Source: Favolaschia claudopus
Lineage: Eukaryota > Basidiomycota > Agaricomycetes > Agaricales > Mycenaceae
Assembly: GCA_037176885.1 (NCBI GenBank)
Contig: JAWWNJ010000115.1
Coordinates: 186,001-250,000 of the forward strand
Length of the DNA: 64,000 nucleotides
Direction of reading: 5' to 3'
Position 1 is the stretch's first letter, and every line of letters begins with the position of its first letter. Positions 23,068 to 34,901 of this stretch are shown one piece after another. Under the pieces are notes generated by a model. It had not been told where the DNA came from, did not search any database, and worked only from the letters and a program-made list of their open reading frames with translations. Made by a program: the position numbers and the translations under genes.

Positions 23068-24463
23068 ATGTCTCTCCCAACCTTCACCGCCAAAACCACC
23101 GCCGAAGACGTCGCAGCGACATTCGGAGAGCAGATTCGCGGCAAAACCGTGCTCGTAACTGGCACGTCCATTAATGGGATTGGGTTCGAAACCGCGCGTG
23201 TTTTGGCAAAGTATGCGGGGCTGGTGATTATTACGGGATACAATACAGAGAGGTGCGTTGAATGAACGAAAATCGCGTGCGCGTTTCAACGTTTGGACTC
23301 AACTTTCATCAGGTTGAACCTATCCGCTGAGGCGATCAAGAAAGAAACCCCCAGCGCCAACATCCGTCAACTCGTTCTCGATCTGTCGTCTCTGACCGCC
23401 GTCCGCAAAGCCGCAGCGGAAGTGAACGCGTACGCCGAGCCTCTGCATGTAGGCATAATCTTTTATTCGCAATCACATCACCTCTGTAGTTCCGTTCCTC
23501 AACCTTCGTATTGTAACAGATCATAATCCACAACGCCGCCGCCAGCGGTTCCGCAACCCTTAACCCAACAGTCGACGGTCTCGAGCCGCGCATGGCAACA
23601 GCCCTCACCGGCCCCTTCCTCCTAACCCAACTCCTCGCCCAGAAACTCCTTGCCTCCTCCTCCAAGTCGGACTTCACGCCCCGCGTCGTGGTGGTATCCA
23701 GCGCCGCCCACGCCTTCGGGCCCCACGGAGTCGACTTGGGCAACATCGCGCATCCGGATGCTGCGAAGTACCACAACGGCGACGCGTACTTCCAGGCGAA
23801 GGCTGCGGGGATTTTGTTTGCTAGCGAGCTGGCGCGGCGCGCGAAGGGCAAGATTAACGCGTATAGTCTCCATCCTGGAGGTAATCTCTTTTCTGATAAT
23901 TTGGAGAATCGTTTATGTGATGCGATGCGCTGTTTTCAGGGATTTTGACGAACATCAACCAGAAGGGACAGGATAAGCTCGATTTGATCAGTATGGGTGG
24001 GTCGTCTTCTTTTCAGGTCAACTCAGTATTGCTCAACTTTCATGCCGACCTAGGTCTACTGACACCCGAAGGTCTCCCGGATGAATCGAAAGGCGCATGG
24101 AAGACTATGGGCGAGGGAGCCGCTACGTGAGTCTTCCAGCATCTAATACAGATTGCTTAGAGAACTCATGGGTATCTTCAAGCACGATTGTGGCAGCGTT
24201 TGATTCACGGTTGGACGGTGAGCCATTTATATATTCATTCTGCATTTGATTCATTCCTCGTTCACTTTTCATAGACGAATCCGGCGCATACTTGGACGAC
24301 TGCGTCGTAGCCAACGAGAAAATCGCGCCGCATAGTTCTAACGCGGTACGTACAGGCAGAATTGTCGTGCTTACGACTTGTTGAAATTTCTCCGTCGCAG
24401 GAAACCGCTTCGAAGCTTTGGGAGATTACTGAAGAGATTGTCGGAGAAAAATTCGTGTTCTAG
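23068..24463 (+). CDS. Short-chain dehydrogenase/reductase, intact copy
   Basis: A spliced SDR with about seven exons; edges 23252/23313, 23448/23520, 23880/23940 and 23996/24054 are firm. The nucleotide-binding motif reads TGTSINGIGFE; the stabilising motif is HNAAASG in place of the usual NNAG. The catalytic Ser lies in VVVVSSAAHAFG, and the Tyr-x-x-x-Lys pair is AYFQAK. The C-terminus includes YLDDCVVANEKIAPHS and ends EIVGEKFVF. The arrangement resembles the retinol-dehydrogenase/WW-oxidoreductase-like SDRs that fungi carry in many copies. Substrate is unknown. An inverted, broken copy lies 8 kb downstream at 32279-33705. Confidence 0.88.
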
Positions 24464-24606
24464 GCAGTTGGTTCCGAATTGTGTGTTTATGGCAGATGTA
24501 ACGAAACTTGAACGAAACAAGTTTCTTTCCAAACATATACGCTCCCTTTGACAATTCATGGAGCAAAATTCAGAGAAATAATGAATTCTAAGAAGGAGCT
24601 CACCTT

Positions 24607-25644
24607 TTATGCCGTGTCAGTCATCACTTTCTGGCGCATTTCCATCAATTTTTCCCAAGCAGGGAGTTGAAAGAGAGACGGCAGAGATTCCCAAAACGCC
24701 TCTTGGGCTTCGACGTGGCGCGCTGCACCGAAATCACTACACGCGGAACATAATTCATCATTCATGGAATCAAACACCCACTCCCGCAGCGGCTCCGCAT
24801 CTTGGCACAGGTCTGTCCGGCGGTTGAGTCGTCGGTAAGCTCCTGCGACGGTGACACGACACGCGGTGAAATTGCATGACGCAAGAGGCAGCGCATGCAA
24901 GAAACGATGCGACGACGTGTGAGCACGTATGAAGTGGGAATGTCCTACCAGACATTTTTCGAGTTGCTCGCCCTCCAAATATTCACTGGTATACACCCAG
25001 AATTCATCCACGTGGGCAATGGCGTAGTACACGCTGGGGAGCATCCATGTAGCGCCAACCTCGGAGACTGCCTGGAGGGTGTTAGCGGCGGGTTCGCTCC
25101 ATCCTTCGAATTGAACGTGGGTTGAAAACGCCGCCAGACTGCCACCCGCGTACAGACTCGCTAGATCGAAAGGATACAGCACTTCGAGATGGGCTAGAGC
25201 ACGCCGGAAAAGGTATTGAACGTCGTATTTATGAGCCAGACGCAGGACGCCGATAACGGTGTCGAGCTTCACGGGGTTCGGAGGAGGCATGAAGAAGCTG
25301 TTGAAAGCCTGGCCTCAGCAATTCAAGGGTAAGCACTGTATGGCGACTATTAACTGCACTCACCTAGAGTCAAATACCGCTCGTAGAAATGCTTCGGCTT
25401 CAGTCGCTTCATCATGCAGCCGAATGATTGTATGACCATCAATTGTTTCTTCTTCGGTTTGCGTGCCAGTAGTCTGAGGTTGAGGGAACGAAAGCATGTC
25501 TCGAAATACTGAAGAGCGGGCCGCCAAGAATCCGCCGTAGACACGAAATATGGCTTTCTCCGCACGCAGAATCAAGTCAGCGTCAGAAAACCAGAGATCT
25601 TCCACGCGTTGGCAGCCGCTTTCAGAGTCTGATGTGGTCGACAT
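24607..25644 (-). CDS. BTB/POZ domain protein, copy B
   Basis: Exons 25364-25644 and 24607-25297 with a 66-nt intron give 323 residues. The BTB half reads VEDLWFSDADLILRAEKAIF and YGGFLAARSSVFRDMLSFPQP; the second half begins LDTVIGVLRLAHKYDVQYLF and ends WEKLMEMRQKVMTDTA. The start is the ATG of MSTTSDSESG; an in-frame upstream extension exists but overlaps the divergent neighbour and is not needed. The gene is more diverged from copies A and C than they are from each other. It shares a 136-bp divergent promoter with copy C. Confidence 0.85.
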
Positions 25645-25780
25645 GAAAGAAAAATCTTGACTCGTATCACGTAACTCTCGTCCGAATTGGGAACCGTAGT
25701 ATGGCGCCGGCGGCCGGCCATCATTGCGTTGTTTGGCAAGGCCAAGTCTCTTTGTCTCAAACCACGAGCTTGTGCCGCCG
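25645..25780. promoter_or_regulatory. Bidirectional promoter between BTB copies B and C
   Basis: Only 136 bases separate the two start codons, which point away from each other. Both genes must take their core promoter signals from this interval or from inside the neighbouring gene. No obvious TATA box was seen. Confidence 0.55.
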
Positions 25781-26801
25781 ATGTCCTCTCCGCATGGTCT
25801 AAAAATCATCGAAGATCTCTGGTTTCCTGACGCTGATCTCATCCTACGCGCCGAGGATTCAATCTTCCGCGTCTATGGCGGATTCTTGGGGGCTCGTTCT
25901 TCTGTTTTTCGAGACATGATCTCGTTCCCTCAACCGACGACTAGTACGCAGACGGAAGAGGAGATGATAAATGGACGTGCTGTTGTTCGTCTCCATGACT
26001 CCGCAGCTGAAGCTGCATCGTTTCTGAGAGCGGTATTCGACTCGAGGTGAGTACATATCCCGGTTTAGAGCGAAAAGTCGATGTTCGTGAAAGTACTAAT
26101 AGAAACTGTTCACCAGTTTCTTTGAGCCCCCTCCTTATCCAGTAGAATTTGAAGACACCATTGGCGTCCTGCGCCTGGCTCACAAATACGACGTGCAATA
26201 TCTTTTTCGACGTGCTCTAGCCCATCTCGATGTCCTGTACCCCACCGATCTACGAAAAAGAGACGCTCAGACTCACGTCCGGCCCCCATCTCGGGATAAT
26301 GCTCGGGATTTTACGAGCAACATGATCAGCCTTAAAGCAGCTTGCGAGGTTGGCGCCACCTGGATGCTTCCCACCGTGTATTACGTCATCGCTCAAGAGG
26401 CCAGCTTTTTGGATCGCGCTGCCGACTACATGCAGACGCACCAAATTCAGGCATGTTTAGCGGCACAGTCAAAACTCATGCGTGCGCAGGTTTCATCCTA
26501 TCAATTTCTCCGTTCCCTCCCTCTCGCTGGGTGCGTCTCCTCTGACTGTCAGGAAGCGGTTGAAGAAGCATATTACGAGCTTGACAACTGGAGGACGAAC
26601 CTGTGGGATATGGATCCACTCGGAGATTTTGTGTTTGATGACATGGATTCCGAGCTATGCCCCGCGTGTCTGGAATTCTCAGCGGCGCAATTCTCAGAAG
26701 CACAGCAAGCATTTTGGGAAAATCTGCCGGCCCTTTTCATGCTCCCAAACTGGGATGAGTTGAAGGAAATGCGACGCAAGGCGATGGAGGATGCGACATA
26801 G
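25781..26801 (+). CDS. BTB/POZ domain protein, copy C
   Basis: Exons 25781-26046 and 26117-26801 give 316 residues. The protein opens MSSPHGLKIIEDLWFPDADL, then YGGFLGARSSVFRDMISFPQP, and the second half begins FEDTIGVLRLAHKYDVQYLF. The intron sits at the same codon as in copies A and B. The last residues (NWDELKEMRRKAMEDAT) nearly equal those of copy A, so A and C probably derive from a recent duplication. A role as ubiquitin-ligase adaptor is possible but unproven. Confidence 0.85.
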
Positions 26802-27626
26802 GTAGCCTTTTCCATGATGAATTTGATATCATTTGCCCACCGTTCTTACGCAAAACTTTGCAGACTCACTTGTATCATGAATAGTTCTGCTTTCGAAATG
26901 TATAACCTGGTGTTCTGCTTTTTCTGGATTAGAGTCTTACCAATACCACACATCGTCACCGAATTCCTGCCGCATCATGGACTTTAGCAGACGATATTCT
27001 CTTCCATCGACGATTGGATTTGTCCTTTTGTCTGTATCATGATTCTAAGTTGATTCTAAGTACTTACTGTACCGTACTCCCTCGGATTCTGTAGTACCAA
27101 CCGCAGAATCCAGATACCTGCCCAACACAACATGGTACGGCATAAGTAGTCTAAATAGTATGCAACTTCGCATTTTCTTTCCCCAAAGATGAAAAACAGA
27201 TAAGTATTCCGAAATTCAAGCCAATAGTGGCGTGACATAATATGCAGTGACACGTCACACCGTACGCGTTCACATCAACCACCATCTTGCGAGGATCGAG
27301 CGAGAGCTCCAAGGGATAGCGTCTGTCTTAGAGAGAGCACTACCATCTTGAGCACGCTGTTCTGTTGCCCACCCTCCGCATCCCTTTTTCCTTGGTGCGT
27401 TGCCAGGTCAAGTTCGGTTGCCGCCCAATTGCCGCCTGCAGCGCCGGCCCCGCTTCCTTTCTTCCGCTCTCTCTCTCTCACGCGCAAAGCACGTACGCCG
27501 CGTAGAGAATCTCTTTAAAGCTCTCTCCTGACGCAAGTGGCAAACTAGGTATCCTCCGGGTCTTCATAGTACACGAGCCCTTGAACGACCTCAGGTTATT
27601 CCACTGCCCTCCGAGACCGCCTCAAA
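26802..27626. other. Intergenic, nothing recognised
   Basis: The 3' side of BTB copy C and the promoter of the next gene. An imperfect repeat of TTGATTCTAAG occurs around 27040-27060. No coding evidence. Confidence 0.4.
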
Positions 27627-29901
27627 ATGCATCCCATCCTCAATCTAAGCAACATCAACAGGCTTCCCATGGCTTCTCGGGTATGTTCTACTTGATATCT
27701 ACTCATTTCTTACGCGTTCGACGCGCTTTCATTCCCAGAAATTCGCAACCCCTCTCATCTGCGAATATCCGCGCTATCCCTCCGCTGGAGACATCTTACG
27801 CTTCGCGGATGCCTTGAAACTCCGCACCCCGGCGGACTTTATCTCCCTCTTCTACCATCTCCTCGACCCTATCCGTCTCCCCACACCAGAGGCCCTCGAT
27901 TCATGGACGGAGGAAACCGCTTGCAACCTCATGGCAGGCGCAACAGCCCTATCGAATCTACTCCAAGTCAGGCCGCATCAAACAACGGCAACGGATCTCT
28001 GGCCCCGCGTCATACCTTGGGCTCAGTTTCTCTGCACCTTCGACGACGTCGTCCGTCCCATGTTATCCCTGTCCGAACGCGATTTTCACGACAATCTCAT
28101 GCGTTTCTGGAACCACTTCTGGAAAGATCACCAGCACCTCATCATGTCTCTTCCTGGTGCTCGCCAATTGGCTCTCCGCTCGTGGAACTCCGCTTCATAC
28201 ACGGATCTTCTCCAATCCGGCGGGTATCAAAACATGGTCCACGACATCCTCGTCTACGGCCCCGGACTTACTCTGCCCGAAATCCTTCAAGTATTTGACA
28301 TGAGCACTTTCGCGCAGCTGCTAATGCACCAATGCACTCCCGTCGTCTCGCCCACCTGGACAAGAGGCGACCCCGTCGGCTTCACCAAATTCTGGCTCTT
28401 CCGCCAAGTCATCGACATCGTCGATCTCATCGACGATTTCACAAACAAAAACAAGACAAAAACTCAAGCCAAAAGCAAAATCTCACACCCACTCCCTCTC
28501 TGCGAAACCCTCCTCCCCCTCGGCTTCCTCAAACCTGTCGTCGTAGCCGGCCGCGCCATCTGCGACACATTCTCCAGTCCCAACTCCCTCCCACCCGCAC
28601 ACCAATCCCTTCTCACAAGCACCATCCACCTCATCGCCTCTCTCCTCCTCCTCCAACCCGGGCATCATTCAACTTTGCTCCGCACCGCCCTGCGCTACGG
28701 GCTCATGGATATCATCCTCTGGACCGCGATCATCGACGCCGAGCACCCCGTTCAAGAAACCCTCCGCCTCCTCATCACCGACGTCCTCACTCCCGCCGCG
28801 GTGTACTACCACGCGCTCAACGACCTCGGGAAGGCGCATTATCGGGTGCTCGTTCCGAAGACGTTTACGAATAGCGAGACGCGCCAGGCGTGGACAACGT
28901 TCGTTAAGATGCTTGGGGGGAGGTTGCGTGCGGTGGATGAGTTTGATGATGAGGCTGATGAGGGGGGTGCGCTGGGGAGGAGGGCGCAGTGTGATAATGT
29001 TGAGGTGGGCGATGTCTCTTTTTTTTATTATGCTTTTTTTTCTTGTTTGTGGGGCTGACGCAGGCTGTGTATCGTAGTGCGGCAAGATTTTCGCCAAGGC
29101 AGATCTCCAACGCTGCTCAGGCTGCCAGAATGTACTATACTGCTCCCTCCAATGCCAAGCCGCCGACTGGCATCACGGCCACCGAAATAACTGCTCTTGC
29201 CATCTCGCGCATCGGACAGGTGAGCCTCATTCGCTAATCACAACAATCCCGCCCAATTAATTCCTCCATTCACTCACACCTTTCCTATTTCCTTTCCAGC
29301 GATACGCCGATCCTACTCCGCCAAGGAATACGCCTTCCTCCGATTCCTCCTCCGCCGGGAAACCGTCCGCGGGAGAGAGAAACTCGCGATTGATTACGTT
29401 CGGTGGCAAATCGCCAACTCCACCCTCGAGCCGAGTCTTGTGTTGACGCTGTACGACTACCGTTCTGGTCTGCTCGGCGGCGTTGGCGATAGTATGGGGA
29501 AAGTCGAGCACATCGCCCTCTCCCCATCCCCCTCCCACTCCTCCTCACATTCACATGCCCTCAACACTGCCGTCAGCAACGCACAATACTGGACAGACAT
29601 CGTCACGCGTGCGGCGCGCAGCTCGGGGTGTATGTCTCTCTCCCTCCTGCGTCTACCACCCTCCTCCCCTCCGTCACGCGCGTCTAGCGCGAAAACGTCG
29701 GCGAAAACGAAAAATTTGAACCCGGGGCAGGATCTATCGCTGCTTCTTCCCTTGCGCAGGGCGTCGTCTGAGATACCCGATGCGTTGCGGGGGATTGCGG
29801 TGCGCGGCCAGGAAGGCGGGTTGACGAGGAAGGAGATTGAGGAGGAGGTGAGGGAGGTTATGCGGGGACTTGAGGAGGGGGCCGGGGATGTGGTTGTTTG
29901 A
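27627..29901 (+). CDS. Large MYND zinc-finger protein, copy A
   Basis: Exons 27627-27680, 27739-28998, 29078-29219 and 29300-29901 sum to 685 residues. Most of the protein is a helical region without a known name (KLRTPADFISLFYHLLDPIR and onward). The MYND finger spans the third exon: its first Cys pair is CDN-CGK across the intron, then RCSGCQNVLYCSLQCQAADW and HHGHRNNC. The following part begins YSAKEYAFLRFLLRRE; the C-terminus is charged (EIEEEVREVMRGLEEG). MYND fingers bind proline-rich partners; mushrooms carry many proteins of this layout with unknown roles. The donor before the finger (GTTGAG at 28999) is weak, but it gives the same Cys spacing as copy C. Confidence 0.8.
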
Positions 29902-30248
29902 GATCGAGATTGAGATGGAGTGGAGGGGTGAATTTAGAAGCCTATTTCTCATCTTGGAGGCGTCGTCGGGCTCAATCATCTACGTCTCTTTCTCGTTCAC
30001 AACTCGGCGTACATGCTTACTCACTGCTATCTATAAACCATGTACTTACACAAATGATCCCGTGTCGTGTCGTGTCCTGAATGTGATCGACTCGAGCGGA
30101 GGTGACCAAGCCGGTTGTATTCTGTAATTATAAGTTTTAATGATTCAGATTTGAGGCGCAAGCTCGGAATTGTTGGCGGTGCGTTTCGTGTCTGTCTATA
30201 TGGTTTTCGTCTTCGTCATCGTAAAAACAAACTCTCCTCGTCGCGTCA
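29902..30248. other. Intergenic between MYND copy A and its fragment
   Basis: Probably the 3' untranslated region of copy A plus duplicated upstream sequence. Nothing else seen. Confidence 0.4.
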
Positions 30249-30470
30249 AAGTGCATCCCATCCTCGACCTCCGTAACATCAACCCACCTCTCATGGCTTC
30301 TCGCGTACATTCTACCCCCTGGCTAAGTGGCTTATTATTTCTTTCGCGTTTGACGCGGTTTCGCAGCCCGTCTCATCTGCGGAGAATACCCCGCTAATAC
30401 TTAGCTATTCCCAGCTGAAGACATACTTACTGCTTCGCGGATGTCATGAAGGACGAGATGTCATTGTCGG
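30249..30470 (+). pseudogene. Truncated tandem duplicate of the 5' end of MYND copy A
   Basis: This stretch repeats the start of copy A: the first exon (HPILDLRNINPPLMASR against HPILNLSNINRLPMASR), the intron with its TTTGACGCGGTTTCGCAG-like end, and the beginning of exon 2 (LLRGCHE-like remains with CTTCGCGGATG shared). The start codon is GTG instead of ATG, and similarity ends around 30470 just before the WD40 gene's 3' end. It is a dead partial copy. Confidence 0.65.
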
Positions 30471-30549
30471 GCGTTATCGAAGCGAAGTGAACGTGCCCCA
30501 AGATTCAGCAGTAGTTTGCTTATTAGAGGATACACCGCGCGATATGGTA

Positions 30550-31788
30550 TCATACCCCCAGGCCCTGCTCCAGCTCACCCAACAACATCGTCCCGTCCTT
30601 GCTTCCCGTGAGAACTACAAAACAAAGTCAGAAAATCAGAAAACGAAAGCCGCAACAGAGAGTCAACGCACTAATCGGCTCCTTCGGATGCCAATCCACA
30701 CTCGTCACCGTCCCCTTATGCCCCGGCAGCTTATACACCACCTTCCCGCTCTCCACCTCCCACACACACACCATCCGATCCGCGCCCCCCACCGCCACGC
30801 GCATCCCCTCATCCCCGGGACTCTTACTCCACGCGCCCCGCAGGAGGGTGTTCTCGAAGCCCGCGGGGGCGCCGGTGAGGACGCGGTGCACGCGGTTTGG
30901 GCTTGAGGTGGGCGCGAAGGGGCGGACGTCGTGGATGAGGGTGTGCGAGGAGAGCGAGGGGGAGAGGAGGAAGGAGCCGTTGGGGGAGAGGGCGAGGGAG
31001 GTGGGGGTGTCGGTGTGGCCTGTGAGGGTGGAGAGTTGCGTGGATTTGCGGAGGTCGTAGATCTGCGTGAAGTCGATTTTGTTAGCGGGGAGAAGGAAGA
31101 GAGAAAGGGAGAGGGGACTGACGTGGATCTCGTTGTCCAACGCCGCAGCGTAGACGCTCGCGCCATCTGCGCTCCAGCAGACCGCGGTGACGGGACACCC
31201 GACGTCGAATTCCGCGACGGGCGTCTTGCCGCCGTCCTCCCCGCCATCCCACACCCTCACCAGCCCGTCGTCCGCGCCGGTGACGACGAGCTCCGTCCCG
31301 CTCCCCCCCGCCATCGTCCTATCCACGCTATTGATAATCTCGCGGTGCGCGCGAATCTTCCGCACGCGCTGCCCCGTCGTGACGTCGAGTATGAGCATCG
31401 TGTGGTCCGCTGCGACGGTGTAGATGTGCGGCGCGAACAGAGACCACTGGAGGTCGAGGATGGGCGCTTTTGTGAGGGAAGAAAGTAACCCGTAATTGGT
31501 GTTTGGGGGGTAGGTGCGCCAGAGGGAGACGCTGCGGTCGGCGGAGCACGCAGCGATGTTTTGGCCGGTGGGGTCGAAGCGGCAGCTGAGGATCTCCCCC
31601 GAGTGGGCGCCGGCTAGACTGATGATGGGGGCTTCGAGGCTGCTGGTGCGCTGGACGGAGCGAATCAAGCCCTTGTTTTTGTCGCCGTCGCCAGAGGAAG
31701 ATATGGCGATTTGGTTGGAGGGCGGAGGGGTGGCTTTGGCGCGTTTGACGAGGGCGCCCGACGAAGGGGAGCCTGGTCGTTTGGACAT
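30550..31788 (-). CDS. SNRNP40: U5 snRNP 40-kDa-type WD40 protein (spliceosome)
   Basis: Exons 31123-31788, 30672-31062 and 30550-30614 sum to 373 residues. The N-terminus (MSKRPGSPSSGALVKRAKAT, then RTSSLEAPIISLAGAHSGEI) and the C-terminus (WHPKEP, then LTGSKDGTMLLGE) are close to the conserved ends of the U5 40K protein, which binds Prp8. Seven WD-type blades can be traced, e.g. ILSCRFDPTGQNIAACSADR, VVTGADDGLVRVWDG, VAVGGADRMVCVWEVESG and VTSVDWHPKEP. Length matches the family (about 350-375). The first Met of MSKRPG was chosen over one eight codons upstream because of family conservation. It is expected in the nucleus as part of U5 snRNP. Confidence 0.9.
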
Positions 31789-32278
31789 TGTGGGGGTGAG
31801 GGGAGAAGGCAAGAGGGTGATGAGCCACGGTGATTACCATCGGCCTTTGATTCAAACAAACACCTTTCTCTACCAACTCATGCGACAGCCGTATACGGGG
31901 ATTTCATTTCACTAGTACAAGGAGGCGTACCAAAACTGTGACTGCTCTTATTGCGCGCCTCTGGCTATCAGCTTTGTGGTTTCGATCAAGTGACAAGTGT
32001 CCTCCAACGGTTTTTCGACACAAGTCGAGGAAGATTCCCAAAAGATTCCCCCGCGACGCTGTGGGACTTGGCAGAATCCAGATCCTACTCGTGGTGACGG
32101 TGATGAAGTCGGTTGCTTGTGAGGTTTTTTTCCTTCGAACGAAGCGAAATCCCGGCGACGCATATGCGCATAAGTACAGGCATATGAATGATACCCAGTG
32201 CCCATTCCCCCCAACTTTTCGACCCACGAAACTCCACTGTAAGTCACACAACACTGACCCAACAATATTAACAGTAAG
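31789..32278. other. Intergenic, nothing recognised
   Basis: Promoter side of the WD40 gene and the 3' flank of the dehydrogenase pseudogene. Overlapping frames on both strands lack any family pattern. Confidence 0.4.
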
Positions 32279-33705
32279 CTAAAATGCGAACTTCTCTCCC
32301 ACAATAGCCTCAGCGATTTCCCAAAGTCTAGATGCCGTCTCCTAGAGAAGAGTATTTTTCAACGTGTTGAATGCACGAGAACAGTCGTGGAAAATGGATG
32401 TACCGGGTTAGCCGTATGTGGGCTCACTTTTTCGTTCGCCTCGACACAATCGTCCAAGTATGCGCCGGCTTTCGCTGAAATCAACCAAGGTATACGGAAT
32501 ATGAAACGCATAAACATAAAAACTCACAGTCGAGTCGTGGATCAAATGCCGCAACGATTGTGCTAGCAGGTACTAGCTCACTGAATGGCAAATGCTGGAA
32601 GTAAACGACGCTCACGTAGCAGCACCCTCGCCCATAGTCTTCCAAGTGAATTTCGTCTCATCTGGAAGCCCTTCAGCTGTCAGAGCCCCTACGCACGCGA
32701 TTCAACTTGTGAGAAATTGAAAACGAGATGATATAATGTGAAAGCGACACACCCATACCGATCAAATCAAGCTTATCTTGTCCCTTCTGGTTCATATTCG
32801 TGAAAATCGCTAGTGTAGTAGACAAATCAAACATAGACAATCATCTATAAAACCACGAAACGTACCTCCCGGATGAAGACTATACGCACCAATCCTCCCC
32901 CCCGCGCGCCTTGACAGCTCACTAGCAAAAAGAATCCCAGCAGCCTTCGCCTGGAAGTACGCGTCGGTGTTCTGATACTTCACAGGGCCGCGTGATGTTG
33001 CCCAAGTCGACGCCGGCGGCCCATGCATGAACAAACTTCAACAGAGCTGGACACCACCACAACGCGGGGTGTAAAGCCTGAGGATGTAGAGGAGGCGAGC
33101 AGTAAGTTCGGGGCGACTCCGAGCGAGGAGTTTGGTAAGTAGGAAGGGCCCGACGAGGGCTGTTGCCATGCGCGGCTCGAGGCCGTCGATTGTTGGGTTG
33201 AGGGCAAGGGAGCCGCTGGCTGCGGCGTTGTGGATGATAACCTGGCGCAAGGCTCAGAGATGAATGATTGTGCCAGTGAATATGAAGAAAGATAAAACAG
33301 AAAAATGCCTACGTGGAGAGGCTCGGAATACGCATTGACTTCCGCAGCGGCCTTGCGCACAGCTGCCAGAGACGACAAATCAAGAACGAGTTGACGAATA
33401 TTAGCGCTGGGGACTTCCTTCTCGATCGCCGCCGCAGATAATCTCAACCTAGAAACAAAATTAAGTCAAGACACTCGTCATCATCACAGTGACTACCAAG
33501 TGACTACCTCGACTCACCTCTCCCTATCATACCCGCTTATTATCACCATCCCCGCATACCTCGCCAAAACACGAGCAGCCTCAAACCCAATTCCACCAAT
33601 CGACGTGCCCGTTATCAGAACGGTCTTGCCGCGAATCTGCTCTGCGAGGGCGGTCGCGGCGTCCTGTGCGGTGGTTTTGGCGTTGAATGTTGGGAAGTCT
33701 GACAT
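32279..33705 (-). pseudogene. Short-chain dehydrogenase, frame-broken inverted copy
   Basis: All parts of the intact SDR at 23068 recur here on the minus strand: TGTSIGGIGFEAARVLARYAG, HNAAASG, FTPRVVVVSS, AYFQAKAAGILFASELSRR, NMNQKGQDKLDLIG, KTMGEGAAT, YLDDCVEANEKVSPHT and the end EAIVGEKFAF (stop 32279-32281). Between the cofactor half and the Tyr-Lys pair the frame changes at least twice (about 32985-33115), around the serine region and the VDLGNI segment. Either this is a recent pseudogene, or short GT-AG stretches around the breaks are removed as extra introns. The second would delete part of the active-site region. Confidence 0.75.
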
Positions 33706-34145
33706 GGTTGTGCAACTATCAGTATGAAGAACGAGAAGCGCGTTCGAACGCAGGGGCCTATATTATAGTATATATACGTGTCGGGGTCCCGAAACCCTGG
33801 GAAGTTGGAACAGCGTAACGCGTGTTCGATCCATATAAAAACGCGGCAGATTTCCGTTTCTTGCCGCGACTCAAGTTAGTCTGGAGCCGACAGGCGGAAC
33901 ACCGCTCGGAGCTGCAAAAAGCAGGTACTGTGTTTCTGTAATCGGATATGATCAGATACATTCTGGTTGGATTCGAAACTTACAATATTCTTTCGCTGTA
34001 GCTCTATTCCTTCGAAGTTCGAATAATTCGGTCGAAAGAAAATGTCGGAACGCACTTGACATACATTGGAAAAAGTAGAGCAGCAAGTAAGTATCATACA
34101 CGTCAGAAATCAATACAAGAAAGAACTCATCGTCCTCGTCAAAAC
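33706..34145. other. Intergenic; AT-rich promoter side of the SDR copy
   Basis: A TATA-rich run lies at about 33760-33775, in good position for the minus-strand dehydrogenase copy. Nothing else was recognised. Confidence 0.4.
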
Positions 34146-34901
34146 TCACTGGCACAACCAATTATTACACATATACCCAGGAATCAAACACCTCTTAACC
34201 TCTCCGCAATTCCCGCACTTCCTCGGCTCGGCCTCCCACTGCGCGTCGGGAATCCCATGGCTGCTCGCGTCGGAGGCTTCGGGGTGGTTGTCGCCGCGGT
34301 AGACTTTGCCTGTGGCTTGGCTGGCGTGGTACCATTCGGGAACTAGGTGCGGTGCCGCAGCGTAATGTTATCGAAAATAAAAATAAATGAATAACGAAAG
34401 AGAGGGCCCACCTCGTCCACAATACGGATGCCCGAAGTTGAAATTTTCGCAGTAGCAAGTGCCTTTCAAAGATCAAGACCGTTATAAACTCATCAAATAG
34501 CCCGACTCACCTCGACGATTATGGCAGGCACACGATGCACAAGCCGTATAATGGCAATCCGGACACGTCTCGTCAGGTCTCCCGATTTCAGAGCCAAACT
34601 TCTTCTTGCACCCCGTACAGCGCGTTTTGTCGACCTCTTTGAGTGATTTGCAGACGATTTTGTGGGTGGGCCAGTCTACGGTGATCTCGACGATGCAGGG
34701 GGAATAGTGAGTCGTTATTCAATCTCACTTTGCTTTTGACATTCTCGGCTACTGAATAATTGAAAGACAAAAGGAGTCGGTGGACGCGAAATTTTGACTG
34801 GTCGACTCTGCGTGGAATACTGACCAGTATCGAGCCTTTTTACATTCACTGCATTGACGATCGGCGATCTGGTCGCACAGTGTGTTGCCGCATGTGTCCA
34901 T
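34146..34901 (-). CDS. Small Cys-rich protein with N-terminal MYND finger
   Basis: About five exons on the minus strand. The MYND finger opens the protein: CGNTLCDQIADRQCSECKKA, YCSRECQKQ and WPTHKIVC after splicing two short introns. More Cys pairs follow: RCTGCKKKFG, CPDCHYTACASCACHN, CYCENFNFGHPYC. A C-terminal part ends KCGNCGEVKRCLIPGYMCNN (stop 34146-34148). The additional clusters suggest further zinc sites; WYHASQATGKVYRG lies between. I do not recognise a named family beyond MYND. The final exon could continue if the GTGAGT overlapping the stop is used as a donor. Confidence 0.6.

Noticed and set aside
28332..28874. Arg/Pro/His-rich frame inside MYND copy A
   Set aside because: An out-of-frame reading of the long exon; composition typical of a shifted frame.
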